Shown here one piece after another: positions 36,470-43,711 of a stretch of 43,950 bases of DNA. A model generated the notes under the pieces. It searched no databases and was not told the DNA's origin. It saw only the letters and a list, made by a program, of their open reading frames with translations. Origin of the DNA: Pseudomonadota bacterium. Its GTDB lineage: Bacteria > Myxococcota_A > Polyangia > Polyangiales > JAFGIB01. The stretch covers positions 1 to 43,950 of the forward strand of contig JADGRE010000021.1 in NCBI GenBank assembly GCA_017881185.1, read 5' to 3'. Numbering within the stretch: position 1 is the stretch's first letter; each line of letters opens with the position of its first letter. Both the position numbers and the translations under genes were made by a program.

Positions 36470-37038
36470 CTGGAAAGCCGGTGCGGTGGCGCGGCTGCGC
36501 TCAGGCGGGCGCCGCGACATATACCGGACGCGCGCACCCCCCGACCAGCCAGTGCGACCTGGGATGCACACGCCAAGCCCCGCTGGCACAGGCTGACACA
36601 AGCGAGTCGGGCTACGCGGCGCTGATGCACGTGCAATCGCACACAGCCAGGGAATCTGTCGCGCTGCGTGCTGGCCTCGATCTTGCTTTCTCCTCGCACT
36701 AGCCGACCGCAGCTGCAGCAGCGGTCGGGTTCTCGGTTTCCCCTCTCTCTCGATGAGTGCCGTGCCTCAGGCAGTACAGCAGTAAGCCGAAACGACCGGT
36801 CCCGGCGTCATCCCCCCGAAGCCGGGACCGGTCGACGGTGTTCACCGCGGCGCTGAACCCTCCTGCGCGAGCTGGGTGGCTTCACGCACGGCTTGTGCTG
36901 TGCAAGGCCCGCGGCGCGCGGTACTCGAAGGCGTGGCCTTGTTGCATTACCGCACCGCTCGGCGAAATCTTCCAGGCCGACGCCCGCAGCGGGCGCCTCG
37001 CGAGCCTCGTGCAGCCGTTGTGAGCGCGGCTTGCGCGC
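36470..37038. other. 569-bp intergenic region with strong hairpins
   Basis: No reliable gene. Three hairpins stand out: CCGACCGC/GCGGTCGG (36703-36728); a 14-bp perfect stem CGACCGGTCCCGGC (36793-36806) with its complement at 36821-36834; and GAGCGCG/CGCGCTC (37022-37040), overlapping the cdsA stop. None is followed by a T-run. An 88-codon plus frame from a GTG at 36757 to 37023 has GC-rich third positions in its second half but no recognisable family; it spans the middle hairpin and is not called as a gene. The region could hold a structured RNA or REP-like elements. Confidence 0.4.
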
Positions 37039-37863
37039 TCAGGTCATGAGCTGGACGTAGGCCCAGACCACGGCGGTGGAGAAGAGCAAAGCGTCGACCC
37101 GATCGAGGATACCGCCATGCCCCGGCAGAATCGTGCCGCTGTCTTTGACGCCAGTGCTGCGCTTGATCAACGACTCACACAGATCGCCCAGCTGACCCGC
37201 GAGCGCGCCCACGATCGACAACACGATCGCATGCAGCAGCGGCAAGCTCGGCAGGAACCAGAAGTGCGCGATCAGCCCGCCGAGCAACGCGCCGAGCACA
37301 CCACCCACCGAGCCCTCGACCGTCTTCTTCGGCGACACCGCCTCGTAGAGCTTGTGCTTGCCGAACGCCCGGCCGGCAAAGTAACCGCCCGTGTCGCTCC
37401 AGAACGCAAACAACATCGACAACAGAGCCCACTGGCCACCGTGCGGCACGGTGAACACACGCGCGATCAACCCGAACAGCCCACCCAAGTACAGCGGGCC
37501 AGCGATGGCCCAGCCCATGCGCAGCGCCGCCTGCTCCATCGGCTCGACGCGGGGCAAGCTCACCAACATGGCGCCACACACCAGCAAGAGCTGCGACGCG
37601 AGCAGCCACGCTGGGTCGAGCGCACCCGCGACCAGCGCGAAGATGCCGCCCGTCGCCAAGATCCCCCACGCACGCACGAGGCGATGCTGCGGCGCCACCA
37701 TCGCGAACAGCTCTTGCGCGCCGAGCGCGCACACCAACGCCGTCAGCGCCGGGAAGCCCCAATGGGGGCCCGCGAACAACAGGTACACGATCAGCGGCGC
37801 GGTCACCGCAGCAGTCAACAGACGCAACGTGAGATTGCTGCGCGAGGCGGGGGCGTCAGACAT
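37039..37863 (-). CDS. cdsA: Phosphatidate cytidylyltransferase (CDP-diacylglycerol synthase)
   Basis: A 274-residue inner-membrane enzyme making CDP-diacylglycerol from phosphatidate and CTP, the entry step to phospholipids. About eight helices; signatures are AFWSDTGGYFAGRAFGKHKL, SPKKTVEGSVGGVLGALLGG and, at the end, KDSGTILPGHGGILDRVDA, which hold the metal-binding Asp residues. Start at 37863 (MSDAPASRSNL). The usual upstream partner uppS is not present. The 336-bp gap upstream separates it from dnaJ-like gene. Confidence 0.96.
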   Translation of the reverse strand: MSDAPASRSNLTLRLLTAAVTAPLIVYLLFAGPHWGFPALTALVCALGAQELFAMVAPQHRLVRAWGILATGGIFALVAGALDPAWLLASQLLLVCGAMLVSLPRVEPMEQAALRMGWAIAGPLYLGGLFGLIARVFTVPHGGQWALLSMLFAFWSDTGGYFAGRAFGKHKLYEAVSPKKTVEGSVGGVLGALLGGLIAHFWFLPSLPLLHAIVLSIVGALAGQLGDLCESLIKRSTGVKDSGTILPGHGGILDRVDALLFSTAVVWAYVQLMT

Positions 37864-38199
37864 GCGCGAACGAAACCCGGAAGCTGGACACCGCGCCTCG
37901 GCGACTGGAAGCTCGCGCGGAACGTGGAGCAAGAGCAGCCAAAATGCTGCGGTGACGATGACTTACGCTTTGCCCCTAACACGGCGAGGCTTTTGCATTC
38001 AAGCAAGAGTCGCGAGCGCCGCGGCAGTGGTTAGGCTTAGACATCGTGGAGGCCGGTACGACAACTTCGCGACCACAGGTGTCGTCGACGATCCGAGTGC
38101 CGAAGCGTGTGCCGATCGCACGTGCGCAGCACGCGGGGCGCAACCATGGTGTAGATTCGCGAGCTAGCGCAGCGGCAGCGGCGCAGAGGTGAGCGACTG
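37864..38199. other. 336-bp intergenic region between cdsA and the J-protein gene
   Basis: The region between the two divergent starts should carry both promoters. No gene, tRNA or convincing inverted repeat was recognised. The stretch around 37970-38010 is relatively AT-rich (TTTGCCCCTAACACG, GGCTTTTGCATTCAAG) and could hold the cdsA promoter. An AGAGGTGAG ribosome binding site precedes the J-protein ATG. Confidence 0.3.
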
Positions 38200-39156
38200 A
38201 TGTCGGAGCGAGATTTCTACAGCGTTCTCGGGGTGCCTCGGACGGCTTCTGAATCGGAGATTCGGAAGGTGTACAAGGCGCTCGCGCGCAAGTTCCATCC
38301 GGACAAGAACCCCGGCAACAAAGAGGCCGAGGAACGCTTCAAGGACATCGCCCACGCCAGCGAAGTGCTGCTGAATAAGAGAAAACGCGACTTATACGAC
38401 GAATTTGGAGAACACGGACTCCGGGAGGGCTTCAACCCGGAGATGGCCCGGCAAGCGCGCGGCAACCCGCGCAGTGCTGGTGGGCGCGGTCCGAATCTCG
38501 AGGACCTGTTCGGCGGAGCGGCCGGAGCCTGGTCGGGCGGTCTGGGTGGCTTCCAAGATTTCTCGGGCGGCAACGTGGTGGAAGAGCTGTTTCGGCGCGG
38601 TGGCCGCAGACCTGCGCGACCCGAGCCGAGCCCGGAGCTGGTTTCTGAGCTCAAGCTGGCGTTCCTCGATGCGCTGCGAGGCGCAGAACGGGAGCTTCAG
38701 CTGGCCGTGCCCGGTGAAGCTGCACCGCGGACTCTCAAAGTACGAATTCCGGCCGGCGTGAGAGACGGCGGCCAGATCCGGCTGCGAGGCCAAGGCATTC
38801 GGGGTGGCGACCTCGTGCTGAAGATCCAGGTCGAGGAGCACCCGCAGCTGCGGCGGGAAGGCGACGACCTGCTGCTGAACGTACCCATCACGATCGGCGA
38901 AGCCTACCGTGGTGCGAAGATCTCGGTGCCGACCCTCGATGGCGAGGTCACGCTCACCGTGCCGAAGAACACCAAGAGCGGGGCGAAGCTACGCCTGCGC
39001 GGCAAGGGTGCGCCTCGGGCCGGGCAGGAAGCCGGCGATATGATCGTCACGCTGCAGCTACGCCTGCCCGAGGTCGAAGACGAGGCCATGGAGCGCCTGG
39101 TCGGCGAGCTCGAGGCCAAATACCCGGCCAACCCGCGGGCAAAGCTGGTGCTATAG
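38200..39156 (+). CDS. DnaJ/CbpA-like co-chaperone without zinc finger
   Basis: A 318-residue type II J-protein. The J-domain (1-70) has the HPD motif in KFHPDKNPGN, which stimulates DnaK ATPase. A Gly/Phe-rich linker follows (about 85-140, NLEDLFGGAAGAWSGGLGGF). No CxxCxGxG zinc repeats are seen, so it is CbpA-like rather than DnaJ. Two C-terminal substrate-binding beta domains (about 145-310) have VRIPAGVRDGGQIRLRGQG and VPKNTKSGAKLRLRGKG. The AGAGGTGAG just upstream is a good ribosome binding site. It is likely an auxiliary DnaK partner; no dnaK or grpE is nearby. Confidence 0.92.
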   Translation: MSERDFYSVLGVPRTASESEIRKVYKALARKFHPDKNPGNKEAEERFKDIAHASEVLLNKRKRDLYDEFGEHGLREGFNPEMARQARGNPRSAGGRGPNLEDLFGGAAGAWSGGLGGFQDFSGGNVVEELFRRGGRRPARPEPSPELVSELKLAFLDALRGAERELQLAVPGEAAPRTLKVRIPAGVRDGGQIRLRGQGIRGGDLVLKIQVEEHPQLRREGDDLLLNVPITIGEAYRGAKISVPTLDGEVTLTVPKNTKSGAKLRLRGKGAPRAGQEAGDMIVTLQLRLPEVEDEAMERLVGELEAKYPANPRAKLVL

Positions 39157-39264
39157 GCCCTGCAGTCGAGGTCGACGCGCGCGTGATCCGGTGGAGCCTG
39201 ATCAGGTCTCATGCACTCCACTGGCGCTGCTTGGCGGCACAGCATACCCGCCGGTGGCGCGCCC

Positions 39265-39280
39265 CGTTTCACGTGAAACT
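39265..39280. promoter_or_regulatory. parS-like 16-mer, copy 1
   Basis: CGTTTCACGTGAAACT differs from the bacterial parS consensus TGTTTCACGTGAAACA only at the two outermost bases; the 14-bp core (39266-39279) is a perfect palindrome. ParB binds such sites near the replication origin. It lies 49 bp from copy 2 in the 197-bp gap between the J-protein gene and bioF. An alternative is an operator for a regulator of bioF. Confidence 0.75.
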
Positions 39281-39313
39281 CGACGCTATGACGTGACACG
39301 TATGGCACCGTAG

Positions 39314-39329
39314 TGTTTCACGTGAAACT
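39314..39329. promoter_or_regulatory. parS-like 16-mer, copy 2
   Basis: TGTTTCACGTGAAACT matches parS at 15 of 16 positions, with a perfect 14-bp palindromic core (39315-39328). It ends 24 bp before the bioF TTG start, so ParB binding could also affect bioF transcription. Two such cores so close are very unlikely by chance in GC-rich DNA. Confidence 0.8.
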
Positions 39330-39353
39330 GGGCGGCTGGCCCGATCCCAGCGA

Positions 39354-40547
39354 TTGCACGCCAAACCCTTTGAGGATATCCCCCTTCCCTTGGACTTCCG
39401 CTCCCACGTCCGAGCCCGCCTCCTCGCGCAAGCCGAAGCCGGTCTGATGCGAGAGCCCCGAACCATCTCAGGACCCCAGGGGCCCACCGTCCTCATCGAG
39501 GGCCGTGAGGTGGTCTGCCTCTGCTCGAACAACTACCTTGGGCTGGCACAGCATCCAGCCATCGCGGCCGCCGCAGCCACGGCATCCACCCAGCTCGGTT
39601 TCGGCGCGGCCGCCTCGCGACATGTCTCGGGCAGCATGGATCTGCATCTCGAGGCAGAGCGTCGCCTCGCGCGCTTCGCTCAGACCGAGCGCGCCCTGCT
39701 CTTCGCCACCGGCTTCGCCGCCAACACCGGCGCGATCCAGGCCCTGGCAGACGCAGGCGTCGTGATCTTCAGCGACGAGCTCAACCACGCCAGTCTGATC
39801 GACGGCTGTCGGCTCAGCCGAGCACGCGTGATCCGCTTTCGCCACCGTGATCCCGAGCATCTCGCCTCCCAGCTGCGCGAGCATCGCGCGGCAGCGCCGG
39901 CGGCAATCGTCATCACCGAGAGCGTGTTCTCCATGGACGGCGACCTCGCACCACTGCGCGCGCTTCGCGAGTTGTGCAACCGCCACGATGCTGGCTTGTT
40001 GGTCGACGAGGCACACGCCTTGGGCGTGTACGGTCCAAGCGGCCGGGGCTTGTGCGCACGCGAAGGCGTGGTGCCGGACGTGATCATCGGCACCTTGGGC
40101 AAGGCCTTCGGAACCGCAGGCGCGTTCGTGGCCGGAGCATCCGAGCTCATTCGACTGGTCGAGAACCGGGCGCGCTCGTACATCTTCTCCACTGCACCGT
40201 CGCCATCCTTGGCGGCCGCGGCGATCGCGGCGACCGAGCTCGTCGAGCAAGCAGAGCCGGCGCGCCGTGCCTTGTTCGAGCGTGCATCCGGCTTGCGCGC
40301 AGGCCTCACGCAGCTTGGCTACCAACTGCCCGCGGGTGAGTCGCCGGTGCTTCCCGTGATCATCGGCCCCGCCGAGGCGACCATGGCAATCTCGGCGCGC
40401 CTGTTGGAACAGGGAGTGTTCGTCCACGGCATTCGGCCCCCCACGGTCGCTCCGGGGACGAGCCGCTTGCGCGTCACGCCGATGGCCACACACACGGCCG
40501 AACACATCGGGCAGGCGCTCGAGGCATTCAGGCGCGCACGGCTCTAA
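39354..40547 (+). CDS. bioF: 8-amino-7-oxononanoate synthase (BioF)
   Basis: A 397-residue PLP enzyme of the alpha-oxoamine synthase family, condensing pimeloyl-ACP/CoA with alanine in biotin synthesis. Motifs are CSNNYLGLAQHP, GFGAAASRHVSGS, SDELNHASLIDG, VDEAHALGVYGPSGRG and PLP-Lys in IIGTLGKAFGTAGAF. The TTG at 39354 is the first possible start; a TTG at 39390 (LDFRSHVRARL) also fits family N-termini and is preceded by GAGG at a long spacing, so the start is uncertain. bioD follows after 35 bp, which supports BioF over the related 2-amino-3-ketobutyrate ligase. bioA and bioB are not in the window. Confidence 0.93.
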   Translation: MHAKPFEDIPLPLDFRSHVRARLLAQAEAGLMREPRTISGPQGPTVLIEGREVVCLCSNNYLGLAQHPAIAAAAATASTQLGFGAAASRHVSGSMDLHLEAERRLARFAQTERALLFATGFAANTGAIQALADAGVVIFSDELNHASLIDGCRLSRARVIRFRHRDPEHLASQLREHRAAAPAAIVITESVFSMDGDLAPLRALRELCNRHDAGLLVDEAHALGVYGPSGRGLCAREGVVPDVIIGTLGKAFGTAGAFVAGASELIRLVENRARSYIFSTAPSPSLAAAAIAATELVEQAEPARRALFERASGLRAGLTQLGYQLPAGESPVLPVIIGPAEATMAISARLLEQGVFVHGIRPPTVAPGTSRLRVTPMATHTAEHIGQALEAFRRARL

Positions 40548-40582
40548 ACCGTCCGCGCCACTTTGTTCCATGTGTGATACAT

Positions 40583-41278
40583 ATGTCGCCCAAGACGCCT
40601 GGCATCTTCGTCACCTCGACCGGAACCGACGCCGGCAAGACGCTGGTCTCGCGCGCCATCACGCTGGCGCTCCGCGCCATGCAACGCAACGTTGTAGCGC
40701 TGAAACCCCTCGAGACCGGCTGCCAACCGCATCCTGCCGACGCCGTGCTGCTTGCTGAGGCCGCCGGCCGCCCCGAGCTTGCCGACGACTCCGCGCTGTA
40801 TCGCGCCGAGCCGGCATTGAGCCCGTACGCCGTCACGCTCGAGACCGGCCTGCCCGCGCCCAAGCTTGCGCAGCTTGCCACGCGCGTCACGCAGCTCGCG
40901 ACCGCTGGTGACTTCCTGCTCGTCGAAGGTGCGGGCGGCCTGCTGGTACCGATCGACGCCACGCACAGCATCGCAGATTTCGCTGCGCTGCTCGGTCTGC
41001 CCTTGTGTCTGGTCGTCCCCGACGTGCTCGGCGTGCTCTCGCACACCCTGGCGGCGTACGAGTCGGCGCGCTCACGCCAGCTGCCGCTCGCGGCCGTGGT
41101 GCTGAACCAAACTCGATCCGAAAGCAATGCGAGCGCCGCCACCAACCAACGCATTCTCGCCGAGCGCTTGCCCGTGCCGGTGTTGCGCTTCCCGCACGTG
41201 GCCGCAAACGCCGACGCGTTGCGCGACGCCGCTCACGCCTCGGGGCTGATCCGTTGCTTGACCGCTGCGACCTATTAG
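40583..41278 (+). CDS. bioD: Dethiobiotin synthetase (BioD)
   Basis: A 231-residue ATP-dependent carboxylase that closes the ureido ring of dethiobiotin. The P-loop is TSTGTDAGKTLVSRA, the substrate loop KPLETGCQ, and the switch segment LLVEGAGGLLVPID. The ATG at 40583 is chosen; a GTG three codons earlier (40574) is possible. It is 35 bp after bioF, the usual biotin gene pair. It converges with the glutaryl-CoA dehydrogenase gene 13 bp away. Confidence 0.96.
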   Translation: MSPKTPGIFVTSTGTDAGKTLVSRAITLALRAMQRNVVALKPLETGCQPHPADAVLLAEAAGRPELADDSALYRAEPALSPYAVTLETGLPAPKLAQLATRVTQLATAGDFLLVEGAGGLLVPIDATHSIADFAALLGLPLCLVVPDVLGVLSHTLAAYESARSRQLPLAAVVLNQTRSESNASAATNQRILAERLPVPVLRFPHVAANADALRDAAHASGLIRCLTAATY

Positions 41279-41291
41279 ACCGAAGTCGCGC

Positions 41292-42458
41292 TCACTCGAA
41301 CGCCGAGATGCCCGTCACGTGCTGACCGATAATCAGCGTGTGGATGTCGTGCGTACCCTCGTAGGTGTACACCGTCTCGAGGTTCAGCATGTGCCGAGCG
41401 ATCGGGTACTCGAACATGATCCCGTTGCCGCCCAGAATGTCGCGCGCCATGCGAGCGATCTCGAGCGCGTGGAACACATTGTTGCGCTTCGCCAGTGACA
41501 CCTGCACCGGCGACATCGTCTTCTTTTCCTTCATGCGCATCAGCCGCAGCGCCACCAGCTGCGCCTTGGTGATCTCCGTGACCATGTGCACAAGCTTCTG
41601 CTGCACCAGCTGGTAGCCCGCGATCGGCCGGCTGAACTGCACGCGGTCTTTCGCGTAGGAGAGCGCGCAGTCGTAGCAAGACATGGCAGCACCGATCACG
41701 CCGAACGCGATGCCCGAGCGCGCCTGCGTCAGACACGAGAGCGGGCCCTTCATGCCTTGCACGTTCGGCAGGATGGCGTCTTCGCCGAGCTCGACGTCTT
41801 CCAGAATCAGCTCGCTGGTCACGCTCGCGCGAAGTGAGAACTTGTCTTCGATCTTCTGCGCGGTGAAGCCCTTGGTGTTCGTCGGCACGATGAAACCGCG
41901 GATCACGCCGTCGAGCTTCGCCCAGACAATGGCGATCTGCGCGATGTTGCCGTTCGTGATCCAGCGCTTGCGACCGTTGATGCGGTAGCCGCCACTGGGC
42001 GTGCGCTCGGCGCGCGTGATCATGCCGTTGGGGTTGGAGCCGAAGTCGGGCTCGGTCAGGCCGAAGCAACCGATGACCTCGCCCTTGGCCATCTTCGGCA
42101 ACCACTTCTGGCGCTGTTCCTCGGAGCCGAAGGCGTGGATCGGATACATGCACAGCGAGCCGTGCACCGACACGAACGAGCGGATGCCAGAGTCACCGCG
42201 CTCCAGCTCCTGCATGATCAAGCCGTAGGCGACCTCGCCCAGACCGGCGCAGCCGTAGCCCTTGATGTTGGCGCCCAGCAAACCCAGCTCCGCGAAGCGC
42301 GGAATGAGATGCATCGGGAAGCTGCCTTCCTGATAGTGCTTGGCGATGATGGGCACGATCTCGGCCTCGACGAAGCGACGCACGGTGTCGCGCACCAACC
42401 GCTCGTCGCTGCTGAGCTCCTCATCGAGCGAGTAGAAGTCCAATCCTTCGAAACCCAT
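41292..42458 (-). CDS. gcdH: Glutaryl-CoA dehydrogenase-type acyl-CoA dehydrogenase
   Basis: A 388-residue FAD enzyme. Acyl-CoA dehydrogenase signatures: CFGLTEPDFGSNPNGM (flavin and substrate binding), KRWITNGNIAQIAIVWAK, and GGNGIMFEYPIARHMLNLE. The catalytic base is Glu in YEGTHDIHTLIIGQHVTG, the block that marks glutaryl-CoA dehydrogenases, which oxidise and decarboxylate glutaryl-CoA to crotonyl-CoA in lysine and tryptophan breakdown. Length fits the group. No ETF genes or other pathway members are next to it. Upstream lies the tRNA-Ala gene in the opposite direction. Confidence 0.92.
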   Translation of the reverse strand: MGFEGLDFYSLDEELSSDERLVRDTVRRFVEAEIVPIIAKHYQEGSFPMHLIPRFAELGLLGANIKGYGCAGLGEVAYGLIMQELERGDSGIRSFVSVHGSLCMYPIHAFGSEEQRQKWLPKMAKGEVIGCFGLTEPDFGSNPNGMITRAERTPSGGYRINGRKRWITNGNIAQIAIVWAKLDGVIRGFIVPTNTKGFTAQKIEDKFSLRASVTSELILEDVELGEDAILPNVQGMKGPLSCLTQARSGIAFGVIGAAMSCYDCALSYAKDRVQFSRPIAGYQLVQQKLVHMVTEITKAQLVALRLMRMKEKKTMSPVQVSLAKRNNVFHALEIARMARDILGGNGIMFEYPIARHMLNLETVYTYEGTHDIHTLIIGQHVTGISAFE

Positions 42459-42559
42459 GCTTCACCTCGTGTTCGATCGGCGTCGCGGGCGAGAGCCCAG
42501 CGTTCGCCCAGCGTCACCCCGCGGCGGCCTTCGGCGCCTGGCGAATGTAGCCGGCGTGC

Positions 42560-42587
42560 TTGCCTCCGCACAGCCCCTGTGTATAGT
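42560..42587 (+). promoter_or_regulatory. Probable sigma70 promoter of tRNA-Ala
   Basis: TTGCCT (42560-42565) and TATAGT (42582-42587) resemble -35 and -10 boxes with a 16-bp spacer, about 30 bp upstream of the tRNA 5' end at 42617. Confidence 0.55.
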
Positions 42588-42616
42588 ACCCGCCCTGTCG
42601 TCCGAGACGTGATTTC

Positions 42617-42689
42617 GGGGTTGTAGCTCAGCTGGGAGAGCGCTGCGTTCGCAATGCAGAGGTCCGGGGTTCGATCCCCCGCAGCTCCA
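42617..42689 (+). tRNA. tRNA-Ala (anticodon CGC)
   Basis: A complete 73-nt cloverleaf can be drawn: acceptor GGGGTTG/CAGCTCC with two G-U pairs, D-arm GCTC/GAGC, anticodon stem CTGCG/TGCAG with loop TTCGCAA (anticodon CGC, reading GCG), and T-arm CGGGG/CCCCG with loop TTCGATC. The discriminator is A. CCA is not encoded (A followed by CAA). The 3' 29 bases take part in the 30-bp repeat found again at 43676. Confidence 0.97.
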
Positions 42690-42690
42690 C
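42661..42690 (+). repeat. 30-bp direct repeat, left copy (att-like, in tRNA-Ala 3' end)
   Basis: This copy covers the variable loop, T-arm, acceptor 3' strand and discriminator of tRNA-Ala, plus one base. It is identical over 30 bp to 43676-43705, 1,015 bp away; the flanks differ on both sides. Tyrosine integrases commonly use the T-arm to 3' end of tRNA genes as attB, leaving such a repeat. Confidence 0.85.
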
Positions 42691-42739
42691 AAAGTTTCTT
42701 GAAGTGAATGCGCGGGCTTCGGAGCGCGCGACTCGTGGA

Positions 42740-42770
42740 GGGTGCCAGACACGAAGTGAGCGTGGCACCC
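42740..42770. repeat. REP-like hairpin with GGGTGCCAGACAC core
   Basis: GGGTGCCA (42740-42747) and TGGCACCC (42763-42770) form a perfect 8-bp stem with a 15-nt loop. The left side GGGTGCCAGACAC matches a hairpin family that I recall near REP-associated tyrosine transposases; the right side is degenerate. No transposase is in the window. The hairpin lies inside the tRNA-flanked island. Confidence 0.5.
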
Positions 42771-42854
42771 GAGCACCCGAAATCGCACCCTGAACCGGCG
42801 CCGCAGCGGTGGCGATGGGCTGTCAGCTGTGCGGGTCTGCACGCACCGCTCGCG

Positions 42855-43157
42855 TTACTCGTCTTCGAGGTGGTTCTCGGGGAGCATGCGCTCGTGCAGC
42901 ACGCGCACGACTTCGATGGTCTCAGCGTCGAGCACGCGGTAGAAGATCACGTGACTCCCTTCGGGGCAGCGTCGATAACCTTGCCGCACGTCATCTGATG
43001 CGATGCCCACGTCCGGATTTTCGGCGAGCATACGGAAGCGGTCGTCCAGCCGCGTCAGGTAGCCGCGGTACTGTGCGTCTCCCCAACGCTCGCGTGTGTA
43101 CCGGCCGATCTCGATCAGGTCGGCTTCCGCTGCATTGGTGAGTCGAAAACCCGGCAT
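42855..43157 (-). CDS. parE: ParE-type toxin
   Basis: A 100-residue RelE/ParE superfamily toxin; ParE members poison DNA gyrase. Family features are the N-terminal FRLTNAAEADLIEIGRYTRE, the middle ENPDVGIASDDVRQGYRRCP and the C-terminal VIFYRVLDAETIEVVRVLHE. It begins 6 bp after the antitoxin stop, the standard antitoxin-first order. Full-length and apparently intact. It lies between the two 30-bp tRNA repeats. Confidence 0.92.
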   Translation of the reverse strand: MPGFRLTNAAEADLIEIGRYTRERWGDAQYRGYLTRLDDRFRMLAENPDVGIASDDVRQGYRRCPEGSHVIFYRVLDAETIEVVRVLHERMLPENHLEDE

Positions 43158-43163
43158 CGTTCA

Positions 43164-43403
43164 TCAAGGCGTGCTGTCGATCTTCTTGAGCACGCGCTCC
43201 AATGAATAGCCTTCCGCGATGCCGCTGCGCTCGCCTTCCGCCAGCGCCGCGCGGAGTGCCGCGAGCTTCGTTTCGCGCTCCTCGAGCATCCGCAGCCCGG
43301 CGCGGATCACTTCGCTAGCCGAGCCAAAGCGACCCGCGCTGATCTGCGCGCTGATGAACCGATCGAAATGCTCACCGATCGTGATGCTTGTGTTCTTCGA
43401 CAT
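43164..43403 (-). CDS. parD: ParD-type antitoxin
   Basis: A 79-residue ribbon-helix-helix antitoxin. The ATG at 43403 is preferred because GGAGGAG sits upstream at good spacing; earlier frame codons are unlikely to be used. The N-terminal RHH (MSKNTSITIGEHFDRFI, then GRFGSASEVIRAGLRMLEE) binds operator DNA, and the C-terminal tail (EGYSLERVLKKIDSTP) should wrap ParE. Upstream DNA (43404-43455) has short repeats of ATACC that could be the autoregulatory operator. Confidence 0.92.
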   Translation of the reverse strand: MSKNTSITIGEHFDRFISAQISAGRFGSASEVIRAGLRMLEERETKLAALRAALAEGERSGIAEGYSLERVLKKIDSTP

Positions 43404-43465
43404 GAGGTACTCCTCCAGGCACAATACCAATAGATACCGGATAGTGGTACCTCCGGCAACTGGGA

Positions 43466-43675
43466 TCAGACCATGCCCTTGGCGATCAGCTGGCTACCGG
43501 GTGGGGCCGAGAGACGTCATGTTGCCGCCGAGCTCTTGGGCTACGTCGCCGGAACCATGAGGGCCGGGACCAAGCTCAGCCATCGCGCGCAGGTAGCGCT
43601 TCTCCGTCGGCGTCGAGCGATCGAAGCGAACGCGGAAGAAACTCTCGTCGAGCGCGGCAATGGCTTGAAGCTTTC
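43466..43675 (-). pseudogene. Frameshifted C-terminal remnant of an AAA ATPase gene
   Basis: Reading the minus strand from the right repeat gives LDESFFRVRFDRSTPTEKRY, LRAMAELGPGPHGSGDVAQE and LGGNMTSLGPTR, then TAG. After a one-base shift the family text resumes as SQLIAKGMV before TGA. This matches the winged-helix end of bacterial ATP-binding proteins of the Orc1/Cdc6-like AAA group, in which I recall ELGPGPH..SGDIA and SQLIAKGMI. The ATPase core and the true C-terminus are missing. It abuts the right tRNA repeat, so it is leftover cargo of the island. Confidence 0.75.
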
Positions 43676-43705
43676 GGTCCGGGGTTCGATCCCCCGCAGC
43701 TCCAC
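43676..43705 (+). repeat. 30-bp direct repeat, right copy (att-like tRNA 3' fragment)
   Basis: Exact copy of 42661-42690 (the 3' end of tRNA-Ala). There is no 5' tRNA half here, so it is not a second tRNA gene. It borders the AAA-ATPase remnant on one side and the histidine kinase stop (43712) on the other, as expected for attR or attL of an integrated element. Confidence 0.85.
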
Positions 43706-43711
43706 CGCTTC

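Noticed and set aside
36757-37023. 88-codon frame starting at a GTG
   Set aside because: Spans a strong hairpin, has no ribosome binding site or family similarity; second half has GC-rich third positions, so it is only noted in the intergenic entry.
39285-39305. Third, degenerate parS-like palindrome (ATGACGTGACACGTAT) between the two sites
   Set aside because: Too many mismatches to the parS core.
42462-42842. 126-codon minus-strand frame across the tRNA gene
   Set aside because: It overlaps the full tRNA-Ala and its promoter and shows no protein family.
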